A DNA stretch of 64,000 nucleotides. Source: G963663365 sp963663365. Its GTDB lineage: Bacteria > Hinthialibacterota > Hinthialibacteria > Hinthialibacterales > G963663365. Shown here piece by piece: positions 27,761 to 35,027 of this stretch. The translations under genes were made by a program, and so were the position numbers. The stretch spans positions 2,232,001 to 2,296,000 of the forward strand of contig CAXXIH010000008.1 of assembly GCA_963663365.2 (NCBI GenBank). The letters run 5' to 3'. Position 1 is the stretch's first letter. Each line of letters starts with the position of its first letter. The notes under the pieces were generated by a model, which saw only the letters and a program-made list of their open reading frames with translations, made no database searches and was not told the DNA's origin.

Positions 27761-27823
27761 GTACCGCTCAGCGGTACACCCCCCTACCGGTCAGCGGTAC
27801 GCATCCGTACCGGTCAGCGGTAC
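27761..27823. repeat. Three palindromic iterons, 23-bp period
   Basis: Copies at 27761-27777 (GTACCGC-TCA-GCGGTAC, a perfect 7+3+7 palindrome), 27784-27800 and 27807-27823 (GTACCGGTCAGCGGTAC). Their starts are exactly 23 bp apart. Even spacing of about two helical turns suits a multi-site operator or an initiator-binding origin. Confidence 0.85.
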
Positions 27824-27939
27824 GCATATAAAGACACTATGAAAGACCGCGCAAGACAAGAATCTCAACCATGGCACGCAGACAAGGCGAAGCGGATCGT
27901 TTCGCCAACCGTTGCCGGACACGCTACGCCCCTCCCAAA

Positions 27940-27959
27940 CCCTCCCCCGCCGGGGAGGG
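27940..27959. other. GC-rich perfect hairpin
   Basis: CCCTCCCC (27940-27947) pairs with GGGGAGGG (27952-27959) around CGCC. There is no T tract, so it is not a typical intrinsic terminator. It lies in the 360-bp stretch between the winged-helix and RHH genes, which holds no other convincing gene. Confidence 0.5.
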
Positions 27960-28102
27960 CTCCGGCTCCGGCTACGCCGGACCGGCCTCACGTTTTGTTT
28001 CTATCTGGAACCATTCAGGAATCAATCAAGAACGGAACAGCGGTCTTGACTACTCAGTGCTATTGCATTATATTTGCATTGCATTATGAGAGTGAGGATA
28101 CC

Positions 28103-28312
28103 ATGAACTTAGACGAACAAATCGCCCTAAGACTCCCGAAAGGTTCCATGAAGCGGGCGGAGAAGTTGGCCCCGCAAATTGCAAAAGATCCGCAGTATGC
28201 GGCGTACGGCAATATCAAGAAAAGTCTTGTGCTGCGAATCGCAGTGCTGACCGGACTGGAAGAGCTCGAACGGCGGTATGGCGCAAAGCGCAGTGGAAAG
28301 GCGGCGAGCTAA
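28103..28312 (+). CDS. Ribbon-helix-helix-like small protein
   Basis: A 69-residue protein starting MNLDEQIALRLPKGSMKRAE: a short strand with alternating basic and hydrophobic residues, then helices AEKLAPQIAKDPQYAAYG and IKKSLVLRIAVLTGLEELE, fitting a CopG/Arc-like fold used as an operator-binding regulator. AGTGAGGA lies 5 nt before the ATG. The frame is open much further upstream (to 27740), but that part crosses the iterons and the hairpin and has low-complexity Pro/Thr/Arg composition, so it is not coding. The integrase starts 4 bp downstream. Confidence 0.75.
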   Translation: MNLDEQIALRLPKGSMKRAEKLAPQIAKDPQYAAYGNIKKSLVLRIAVLTGLEELERRYGAKRSGKAAS

Positions 28313-28316
28313 AATC

Positions 28317-29726
28317 ATGGCAACGATTTACCGGCGCGGTGGCAAAAAAAATAGGAACGGGACCTATTACATTCAGTATTTCGACGAGAACGGCAACCGC
28401 CGTACGGTGAAAGGGTGTACGGACAAAGACGCTACCGAAGCCCTTGCCCGCAAACTTGAGGCAGAAGTTATGCTCAAGAAGCGGGGCGTGATTGACGCTC
28501 GGGCCGAACGAATTGCGGACGAATCGCGCAGACCCATCAAAGAGCACTGGGAAGACTTCGAGCAGGATTTGAATGCACGGGACGTCACAGAATCATACAC
28601 GCAGGGCGTTCTCTTCTGCCTAAAGAGGATCTTTGAACTGGCTGGCACCCGCTACCTGGGCGACATTACACTTGCCCGCATTCAAGAAGCGATTGGCCGA
28701 ATCAAAGCCGAAGGCCGGACACCGAAAACAGCCAACGAGTACATTGCCAGCATAAAACAGTTTTGCCGCTGGGCCTCTAAAGACGGACGGCTGGCGGAAA
28801 GTCCGGTCGCCCATCTCAAGACCTTCAACGCGGATGTTGGCAGGAAACACGTCCGGCGGGCGTTCACCGATGATGAACTGCGGAGACTCTTTGAAGCGGC
28901 AACCAACGGCCCCACATTGCAGAAGTGCAGCGGAGCGGAACGGTCATTGATCTACAAAGTCTGTGCACTGACCGGGCTCCGTAAGAACGAAATCGCCAGC
29001 CTCAAGAAACGGTCTTTCCGGCTCGATGCCGATCCGCATACCGTCAGCGTGGCCGCCGCTTTCAGCAAACATCGGCGTGAAGACACTTTGCCGGTCCCGA
29101 GAGAACTGGTCTCGGACCTGCGCTCGCACCTTGAAGGCAAATCTGACAATGACCTCGCGTTCCAGGTTCCCAAGTACGCCTACCGGGCTCTGAAACGCGA
29201 TCTGGCCGCTGCCGGGATTCCCTACGAAACCGCCGACGGGTTCGGCGACTTCCACGCTCTGCGGCATACCTTTGTGACTCGGCTGGTCAAAAGCGGCGTA
29301 AACACAAAGACGGCTCAGATTCTCGCCCGGCACTCCGATCCCCGGCTGACGCTGGGCGTCTATTCGCATATCGAGTTGATCGACCAATTCGCAGCGGTCA
29401 ACGGTCTCCCGCCGCTCGACACTCCATCAACCGAAACAGAATCAGAGCGGGCCGCCGCGACCGGTACGGATGGCCGTATGGCAACCGAAACGGCTACAAA
29501 AACCAGCTGCACATACGTAGGCACTCAGCAGGCTCTAGGCGGCGATAGCGGGCAAAGAAAGGCACGAACCACGAGTGACGAAAACACGCCCAAGCCCCAC
29601 AACGTTGTAGGTTTAGACGTTCTCTGTCAAAGAAAGGCGTCAAGCGGCAAGAGGGGCGGAAAAGTGGAGCTGACCGGGATCGAACCGGTGACCTCCGGCT
29701 TGCAAAGCCGGCGTTCTCCCAGCTGA
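28317..29726 (+). CDS. int: Tyrosine integrase, tail replaced by integration
   Basis: A 469-residue integrated-state form. N-terminal MATIYRRGGKKNRNGTYYIQ is the usual arm-binding start, followed by a SAM-like core-binding domain (about 85-165). Catalytic residues are Arg222 (ALTGLRKNEI), the beta-region Lys (FSKHRRED), His313 and Arg316 (HALRHTF), His near 341 (LARHSDPR) and Tyr349 (GVYSHI). The frame passes the 30-bp attR core at about residue 450-457, and its last 12 codons are antisense tRNA-Ala. In the excised circle the frame would instead run into 22516-22753, giving 536 residues. Start at 28317 is preferred to 28278, which lies inside the upstream gene. Confidence 0.95.
   Translation: MATIYRRGGKKNRNGTYYIQYFDENGNRRTVKGCTDKDATEALARKLEAEVMLKKRGVIDARAERIADESRRPIKEHWEDFEQDLNARDVTESYTQGVLFCLKRIFELAGTRYLGDITLARIQEAIGRIKAEGRTPKTANEYIASIKQFCRWASKDGRLAESPVAHLKTFNADVGRKHVRRAFTDDELRRLFEAATNGPTLQKCSGAERSLIYKVCALTGLRKNEIASLKKRSFRLDADPHTVSVAAAFSKHRREDTLPVPRELVSDLRSHLEGKSDNDLAFQVPKYAYRALKRDLAAAGIPYETADGFGDFHALRHTFVTRLVKSGVNTKTAQILARHSDPRLTLGVYSHIELIDQFAAVNGLPPLDTPSTETESERAAATGTDGRMATETATKTSCTYVGTQQALGGDSGQRKARTTSDENTPKPHNVVGLDVLCQRKASSGKRGGKVELTGIEPVTSGLQSRRSPS
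29504..29528. repeat. Arm-like direct repeat, right copy
   Basis: Matches 22575-22599 in 24 of 25 positions, same orientation. It is translated in a different frame in the two places, so the match is conserved as DNA rather than as protein. Confidence 0.75.
29660..29689. repeat. attR core within tRNA-Ala
   Basis: Identical to 22486-22515. It covers the T-loop to the 3' end of tRNA-Ala plus 5 bp beyond. Confidence 0.93.
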
Positions 29727-29737
29727 ACTACAGCCCC
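29665..29737 (-). tRNA. tRNA-Ala (UGC)
   Basis: The minus strand folds as a cloverleaf: acceptor GGGGCTG/CAGCTCC, D-arm GTTC/GAAC, anticodon stem CCGGC/GCCGG with loop TTTGCAA (anticodon TGC), T-stem ACCGG/CCGGT with loop TTCGATC, and A73. CCA is not encoded. It is intact after integration because the element restores its 3' end. Confidence 0.96.
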
Positions 29738-29803
29738 CATCTGGGAACGGCGTAAGAAAAAGGCGGCTTATATTCTCTCTTGCCGCCTTCGCCGTTTGGA
29801 AAA

Positions 29804-29878
29804 TGGGCCTGGATGGACTTGAACCATCGACCTCCCGCTTATCAGGCGGACGCTCTAACCAAGCTGAGCTACAGGCCC
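29804..29878 (-). tRNA. tRNA-Ile (GAU)
   Basis: Minus-strand cloverleaf: acceptor GGGCCTG/CAGGCCC, anticodon stem CCGCC...GCGGG-type with loop CTGATAA (anticodon GAT), T-arm GATGG-TTCAAGT-CCATC, and A73. CCA is not encoded. tRNA-Ala follows 66 bp downstream, the classic order of rRNA spacer tRNAs, but no 16S precedes it. Confidence 0.96.
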
Positions 29879-29892
29879 AAAAACGCGAACGG

Positions 29893-29921
29893 ACTCTACC
29901 GCCCTGCTCCGCACCGTTCAA
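29893..29921 (-). promoter_or_regulatory. Weak candidate promoter of tRNA-Ile/tRNA-Ala
   Basis: Minus strand TTGAAC (29916-29921), 17 bp, TAGAGT (29893-29898); each box matches the sigma70 consensus at four of six bases. It would start about 8 nt before tRNA-Ile. Plausible only. Confidence 0.3.
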
Positions 29922-29992
29922 GGCGGATGCCCGGATATGGCCCGGTGATAGTTGGAAAGGATGGCACTCGAACGCCATTTTCCCGCCCAAAA

Positions 29993-32644
29993 TCATAATT
30001 TGCCGATCTTTTTCAGCCCTGCGGCGGCCAAGTCTCGAGCGTAAAAATCCCGGTGAGTTAACAATTCCTGCCAAATTGGGACAACATCGTCCGGCGGCTC
30101 GGAAATCCACGCCAGAATTTCCAGCGCATGTCGATCCCCCTTTTGGGCCCGGTTCTTCTGCTCCGAGAGCAATGCCTGGCAGAGCGATGGATCGGAAAAT
30201 GCGCCATTTCGCGCCATATAAGCCAATCCCTGATGAATGGCGATTTCCACATTGCGATCCTCCGATTCCAGCCCGGATTTTAGGATTTGGGCCGCGTCCC
30301 GGTCTTGTGGAGATATCGTAAGCACAACCGCTGCCATTCCTACCTTCTCGTTCAGCAATAGTTTTTCCATTTCACCCTTTAAAAGTGGAACTGCATACAG
30401 ACCATTTTTCCCTAAACTGCCCCAAATTCGCGCCGCAATCATTTGATTATCAAAACTGTGGTTGGGAAATTCTTCCAACAGAACCGTTCGAATTGGCTCC
30501 GGTAATTCACCGTCTCCCGATTCAGAGAACGCGAAAAGCGCCTCTCGTTGAATTGCCTCATCCGGAGACCGCAATCCCTCGATCAAGACTTGTATGCATC
30601 GCTCTCCCCGGATTCCCTCATGCCATGCAACTCTCGCAGCCTGCACACGGAATTGAAGATGCGAGTAACCCAATGCTTTGCGGATGAATACATCTTGATA
30701 CCCGGACCGTATCGCATTCAGGCAAAGTCCCTTGATTAGTCCTGATGAATGCTTATCCGAAATCTGGCCTGCATATTCGATCAAATATTCAACTGTTTTT
30801 TCAGTTGGATGGCCATAAATCAATTCCGCCAAAGCGATCCATGGCTCGTAGCGCGACGGCAGATCCAATCCCGCCTCGCGGAACAGCCGCTGCAAATCGT
30901 CACGATTCGCATATAGAGATTTTCCGGTCTCATCCGGCGGCCCTGTCCATTGGGTAAGTTCTACAAGCAGGCTTTCCCGGATAGGCGTATCGGCATCTTT
31001 TAACAATGCGGCAATGGCAGATATCGCCTGTGTTCCTGCCGCCACCAAACCGGCCGCGCAAAAGCCCCGGGTTAGAGCATTGCCTTTCCGGATTTCTTCA
31101 TCGAATAATGGGATTGTCTCCGGATAAACACCTTTCAATCCATCGGCGCGCATGAAAAAACCGTGATGCTCTTTGCTTTCGTGCATTCGAGTAATGGCTC
31201 CGCGGAATGAATACTCTTTCGGCATGCTGCGGGCCATTAAATCCGTCTCCGATGTACGTTCGTCGTTTATGATCATCTCAATGATGGCGGAGACGTGTTT
31301 CGGTTCCAGATATTGGGACCGGCGCAAAAAGTGATCGGCAAAATTGCGTAGCCTCAGTGACCGGCTTTTGAGATAACTCAGAATTTTGGCATCGGTCTGC
31401 TCGAGTATTTCACCGGTGCGGTACTCTTGAATTAGGTAATCGATGATTTCGAAATCATTGTTATAGATACCGGCCAGCAGGGGTATATATTGACGAGGAT
31501 ATTTTTCAGGCTGCAAACCATACAATGCGGCAAATGCCGATCTCCTCATGTAAGGAAGCGGATCGTCCAAAGCCTTGGTAAGCGCAGAAATCAACTCCGG
31601 CGAACTCTCAACCGACTCCTGGCCATTCATCATCAGGATTCGATTCAATTCGGAGACCGCGCGGCATCGTTCACCATCGGAATCGCTGGTGAGGTAATCC
31701 GTCAGACGATTCACATCGCGGGTTAATGGATCCGCCCACAGCAGAAACTCTGCGAGTTTTCGCACATGCACAGAAGGATGCTCAAGCCACCGTAAAATGA
31801 CTTCATCCTTGGGAGGACCGATTTCCAATAGAGCCATAAACGGGGGATCATCATTGAAACTGAGAAAAGCCAGACTCCCAAAAGGAAACGCATCGCGATC
31901 ACAGCTGCCGTAAGTATCTTCGAAATAATCATAGAGTTCAGGAAGGATTTGAGCCGCAGCCGACCCGGCCTCCCCAAATATCTCAGGCAGTTCGCGTGAT
32001 TTTTTGCTGTTCCATTTTTTAATTAGAAGATCAATAAAATCCTGAACATAAGGATCATTCTCCCGGGCGGGTAAAAGAATTTCCCGCAATGCTTCAATTG
32101 CCCTCCAAGTTTGTTCGCCTTGTTCTGCAAGCACAAGCATTTCGGGCACAGCGGACCGGGCATGTACACCACAGTTTCCTAAGGCCCATAGTAGATTGGC
32201 GCATGAATTCCCGCTTGTTGTATGGATTAGTTTCATTAATTCCGGAATCAAGCGGTCCCAATCAACATCAGCATTGGAAATATCCTCTTCCAGAATACTG
32301 CGAATGGCATAGATGCATTGCTCCTGGAATTTCCGATCCTGTAAATGGGCGCACTCAATGAGAACCGGTAAGGCGGGCGCCCCATCGGCTCCCGTATATT
32401 GAAAAACCTGGGCAGCCAAATCGCGCTGTTGGGGATCTTTGGACTTCAAGCATTCAATCAATTGCGGAATGCTCTCACCTTTGTTTTCTCGAAGTTTGGC
32501 AATGAATCGGCCGGAGTCTCTTTGAGACAAAGATTCCTGAAACTCAAGAAGCAACGGTGGAAGAGCTGTCGCTGTTTCATCGGCAGCAAAACTTGATAAC
32601 GATAGAAGAAATAGCAGCGCGGGAATGACAGGAAACCGTATCAT
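29993..32644 (-). CDS. Secreted HEAT-repeat protein
   Basis: An 883-residue exported protein with signal peptide MIRFPVIPALLFLLSLSSFA|AD. The remainder is a solenoid of HEAT/PBS-lyase-like repeats, for example SIPQLIECLKSKDPQQRDLAAQVF (about 57-80), LPEPIRTVLLEE and LYAVPLLKGEMEKLLLNEKVGMAAVV. HEAT arrays serve as protein-protein scaffolds, so a periplasmic or surface structural role is inferred. It has no enzymatic domain. It occupies the position where a 16S gene would lie in a linked rrn operon, and its stop is 114 bp upstream of tRNA-Ile on the same strand. Confidence 0.85.
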   Translation of the reverse strand: MIRFPVIPALLFLLSLSSFAADETATALPPLLLEFQESLSQRDSGRFIAKLRENKGESIPQLIECLKSKDPQQRDLAAQVFQYTGADGAPALPVLIECAHLQDRKFQEQCIYAIRSILEEDISNADVDWDRLIPELMKLIHTTSGNSCANLLWALGNCGVHARSAVPEMLVLAEQGEQTWRAIEALREILLPARENDPYVQDFIDLLIKKWNSKKSRELPEIFGEAGSAAAQILPELYDYFEDTYGSCDRDAFPFGSLAFLSFNDDPPFMALLEIGPPKDEVILRWLEHPSVHVRKLAEFLLWADPLTRDVNRLTDYLTSDSDGERCRAVSELNRILMMNGQESVESSPELISALTKALDDPLPYMRRSAFAALYGLQPEKYPRQYIPLLAGIYNNDFEIIDYLIQEYRTGEILEQTDAKILSYLKSRSLRLRNFADHFLRRSQYLEPKHVSAIIEMIINDERTSETDLMARSMPKEYSFRGAITRMHESKEHHGFFMRADGLKGVYPETIPLFDEEIRKGNALTRGFCAAGLVAAGTQAISAIAALLKDADTPIRESLLVELTQWTGPPDETGKSLYANRDDLQRLFREAGLDLPSRYEPWIALAELIYGHPTEKTVEYLIEYAGQISDKHSSGLIKGLCLNAIRSGYQDVFIRKALGYSHLQFRVQAARVAWHEGIRGERCIQVLIEGLRSPDEAIQREALFAFSESGDGELPEPIRTVLLEEFPNHSFDNQMIAARIWGSLGKNGLYAVPLLKGEMEKLLLNEKVGMAAVVLTISPQDRDAAQILKSGLESEDRNVEIAIHQGLAYMARNGAFSDPSLCQALLSEQKNRAQKGDRHALEILAWISEPPDDVVPIWQELLTHRDFYARDLAAAGLKKIGKL

Positions 32645-32853
32645 ATTGCCCTCCTAAACCGGATTGATCATTCAGCCGGACACATAATCGATACTGTCTG
32701 TGTATCTGATTTGGGATTGACTTCGGGGATTCACCGGGAACTCATAACATCACCCCCTTACTATCCCAAACACTGTACCCTTTCCGTGTTCTACGATTGG
32801 TCTCCCACTCGCGTCACGATGCCGCCTATTCTATAAATGTCACCGATTGATCC

Positions 32854-34398
32854 ATGACTGAGAATACACGACGTATACTTTATTGGGCCTTAGCACTGGT
32901 GGCGTCCGCTCTAATGTGCTGGTCGGTCTTCCATATTGCCTGGGTGGCTGACGACGCGTTTATAACTCTGCGTTATGTCCAAAACACACTCGAAGGCAAC
33001 GGGATTGTTTACAATGTGGGTGACCGCGTGCAGGGTTTCACCCATCCTTTGTGGTTTCTTTTGCTACTGGCAGGCAGTACGGTTTTCTATCCCCCCATGT
33101 TCGTCATGTCGCTGGGCATGGTTCTGACTTTTTGCACCATGCTCGTATTGGGCTATCTCCACCGGAATCGGTTCGGAACCCTCATATGCACCGCTGCGGC
33201 CTTGGGAACGTGCTATACATTCCGCGAATTCCAAACTTCGGGGATGGAGAACTCCTGCACCATCCTTCTTTTGGTGTGTCTCATAACCTGCGCGCTTTCG
33301 CTTTCGAACCGCGAGCCGGAGGTAAGGGCATGGATGATTGTAGGATTTTCTATCCTAATCGTATTTAACCGCCTCGACCAAGCGCTCTTAATCGGTCCGG
33401 TATGTGCCGGTTCAATGATCTGTTTATGGAAAACGCAAGATAAACGCAACTTTCTGCAAATGCGTTCGTTTGCCTTTGCGTTGCTTGCCGCCGCTGTTTT
33501 TTGTGCTTGGTACCTTTGGGCATGGTGGTATTACGGAACACCCCTGCCAAATACGTTTTATGCCAAGCTGGGCGCAATCCCAATGGCAAAATCATTCGCT
33601 TACGGCGTAGCCTATGTTATCGATTTTGCACGAGATGAACCCTTTCCCGCTTTCGCCGCAATCGCGGGAATAGGGATATCCATTTTTTATGCTTTGAAAC
33701 ACGGCACAGACCTATCTATTAACCGCTTGGATACGAAATGGACTGTGCGTCTTCTCCTGTCTGGCATTGTATTGCAGCTGGCCTATATCGTTTGGATCGG
33801 TGGAGACTTCATGCGGGGGAGATTTTTGGATTCATCTTATGTCTGCGCCACAGTTTTGGGCGTATGGAGTTTTGCTCAACTTTGGCCTAAACGAACGGAT
33901 TGGCTGGCTGTGTTTCTTATCGTCGGCATGTTTTCGCAGTACATTTTCGATCCGATTGAACCGACCGGACGTATTGTGGCGGATCGTACCATTATGCGGG
34001 AAAGCACATTTTGGATCGAAAACCGTTGGCACTGGATTCAAGAAAACCGGTTCGAGGATCATGAATTTCCGCTTTCGCTGCGAAAATATGCTGAGAAATT
34101 TGGTCCGATCACGATCAAAGAGCAGCTCATAGGCTCTTATGGTTGGGTAGCAGGCTCCAAAGTCACAATCATCGATGTCTTTGGCCTGACTGATGCCACC
34201 ATCGCACGAATGCCTGCGCTTCCGACATCACGCATCGGACACATTAGACACCCGATTTCCGAATCGTATTTTGCTCAAAAGGGCGTCCTGGACATTCAAC
34301 CCAACTGGATGGAGCGTGTCAGAACGCTTGATCCCACCTTGCGAGAAGACGCGCTAAAACTGGCAGAAGCCGAGCGAAAGAAATCCTTAAACCAATAG
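32854..34398 (+). CDS. GT-C membrane glycosyltransferase (AftB-like)
   Basis: A 514-residue polytopic protein. After the first helix the external loop reads WVADDAFITLRYVQNTLEGN (Asp33-Asp34), followed by GIVYNVGDRVQGFTHPLWFL. This block is shared with mycobacterial arabinofuranosyltransferase AftB and its bacterial relatives, where the Asp pair is the likely catalytic or metal site of GT-C enzymes using polyprenyl-phosphate sugars. About 9-10 more helices follow, then a soluble C-terminal domain (about 385-514). Donor and acceptor are unknown. It is divergent from the HEAT gene and lies upstream of rrf2-hcp. Confidence 0.75.
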   Translation: MTENTRRILYWALALVASALMCWSVFHIAWVADDAFITLRYVQNTLEGNGIVYNVGDRVQGFTHPLWFLLLLAGSTVFYPPMFVMSLGMVLTFCTMLVLGYLHRNRFGTLICTAAALGTCYTFREFQTSGMENSCTILLLVCLITCALSLSNREPEVRAWMIVGFSILIVFNRLDQALLIGPVCAGSMICLWKTQDKRNFLQMRSFAFALLAAAVFCAWYLWAWWYYGTPLPNTFYAKLGAIPMAKSFAYGVAYVIDFARDEPFPAFAAIAGIGISIFYALKHGTDLSINRLDTKWTVRLLLSGIVLQLAYIVWIGGDFMRGRFLDSSYVCATVLGVWSFAQLWPKRTDWLAVFLIVGMFSQYIFDPIEPTGRIVADRTIMRESTFWIENRWHWIQENRFEDHEFPLSLRKYAEKFGPITIKEQLIGSYGWVAGSKVTIIDVFGLTDATIARMPALPTSRIGHIRHPISESYFAQKGVLDIQPNWMERVRTLDPTLREDALKLAEAERKKSLNQ

Positions 34399-34468
34399 AA
34401 ATCAGTAGGATAGGTAAGATGTGGGCCCTTTGTGAAAATTAATTTTTGATTTTCAGGGGGCATAGCTA

Positions 34469-34507
34469 TTGACATGGCAACCATAAATCGTACAATCACA
34501 TGTGATT
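34469..34507 (+). promoter_or_regulatory. Promoter and palindromic operator of rrf2-hcp
   Basis: A perfect -35 TTGACA (34469-34474), 16-bp spacer and -10 TACAAT (34491-34496). A perfect palindrome AATCACATGTGATT (34494-34507) overlaps the -10 box and the expected start site. The site is well placed for repression by the Rrf2 protein encoded immediately downstream (ATG at 34519, AAGAGG site). Confidence 0.8.
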
Positions 34508-34518
34508 AAGAGGATATT

Positions 34519-34947
34519 ATGTTTACAAAGACATCGCTCCATGCAATACGAGCATTTATGGTCCTGGCCGAACTTCCTGAAGGTGCTCACGCCGGTGCCG
34601 CGGCGATTGCCAAAGAAATCGGCGCCCCTCAAAACTACCTCGGGAAACTTCTGCAGAGCTATATCCGTGAAAACCTCGTTGTATCTCAAAAAGGCCTGGG
34701 CGGTGGATTCGCTTTGGCACGGGATGCCAGCGAAATTTCATTATTCGATGTGGTTAATCCAATCGAGGATATTGCAGGCAAAACCGGATGCATTCTGGGG
34801 AGAGCCACATGTGGAGACGATAATCCCTGCGCCGTTCATGAATCCTGGGGACAGATTCGTGACGCATATTTAAAACTTCTGACCGAAACTCATATCGCCG
34901 ATTTGGTGAATCACGGTGATTTGAAACATTTGGTCGCACAAGTCTAA
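34519..34947 (+). CDS. Rrf2-family Fe-S transcription regulator (NsrR/IscR-like)
   Basis: A 142-residue Rrf2 protein. The winged helix covers residues 5-70 (HAGAAAIAKEIGAPQNYLGKLLQ as HTH, SQKGLGGGFALARD as wing). Three cysteines, 91, 98 and 104 (C-x6-C-x5-C), are placed as the cluster ligands of IscR and NsrR. Adjacent hcp, a usual member of NO/nitrosative-stress regulons, supports an NsrR-like role: the cluster would sense NO or redox change and relieve repression. Autoregulation is suggested by the palindrome over its own -10 box. Confidence 0.88.
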   Translation: MFTKTSLHAIRAFMVLAELPEGAHAGAAAIAKEIGAPQNYLGKLLQSYIRENLVVSQKGLGGGFALARDASEISLFDVVNPIEDIAGKTGCILGRATCGDDNPCAVHESWGQIRDAYLKLLTETHIADLVNHGDLKHLVAQV

Positions 34948-35027
34948 GAAAAGACAACGTCGGAAATTAACGGTTTTGTAATCAGTTTTGCACGCGCATT
35001 CGTGCGATGCATCAATGGAGGAATCAA

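Larger units (their letters stand above)
22486..29689. mobile_element. 7,174-bp tRNA-Ala-integrated element
   Basis: Bounded by identical 30-bp direct repeats at 22486-22515 and 29660-29689; the right copy forms the 3' end of an intact tRNA-Ala(UGC). It encodes a tyrosine integrase at the right end, two AlpA/excisionase-like HTH proteins, a winged-helix protein next to palindromic iterons, an RHH-like protein, a 164-residue protein and an HGGxSTG zinc protein on the plus strand, plus three exported or membrane cargo proteins on the minus strand. No relaxase, capsid, terminase or recognisable large Rep is seen. It may be a satellite or a non-autonomous integrative element. The plus-strand genes look GC-richer than the cargo by eye. 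Confidence 0.9.

Noticed and set aside
27940..27959. GC-rich hairpin as an intrinsic terminator
   Set aside because: It has a perfect stem but no downstream T tract on either strand.
27740..28102. 190-residue version of the RHH-like protein
   Set aside because: Its N-terminal 121 codons cover the iterons and a GC hairpin and are low-complexity; a good ribosome site precedes the internal ATG at 28103.
29640..30321. Frames of 156 and 172 residues over the tRNA genes
   Set aside because: They are translations of or opposite to tRNA-Ala and tRNA-Ile and run into the HEAT gene; the apparent conservation is that of the tRNAs.
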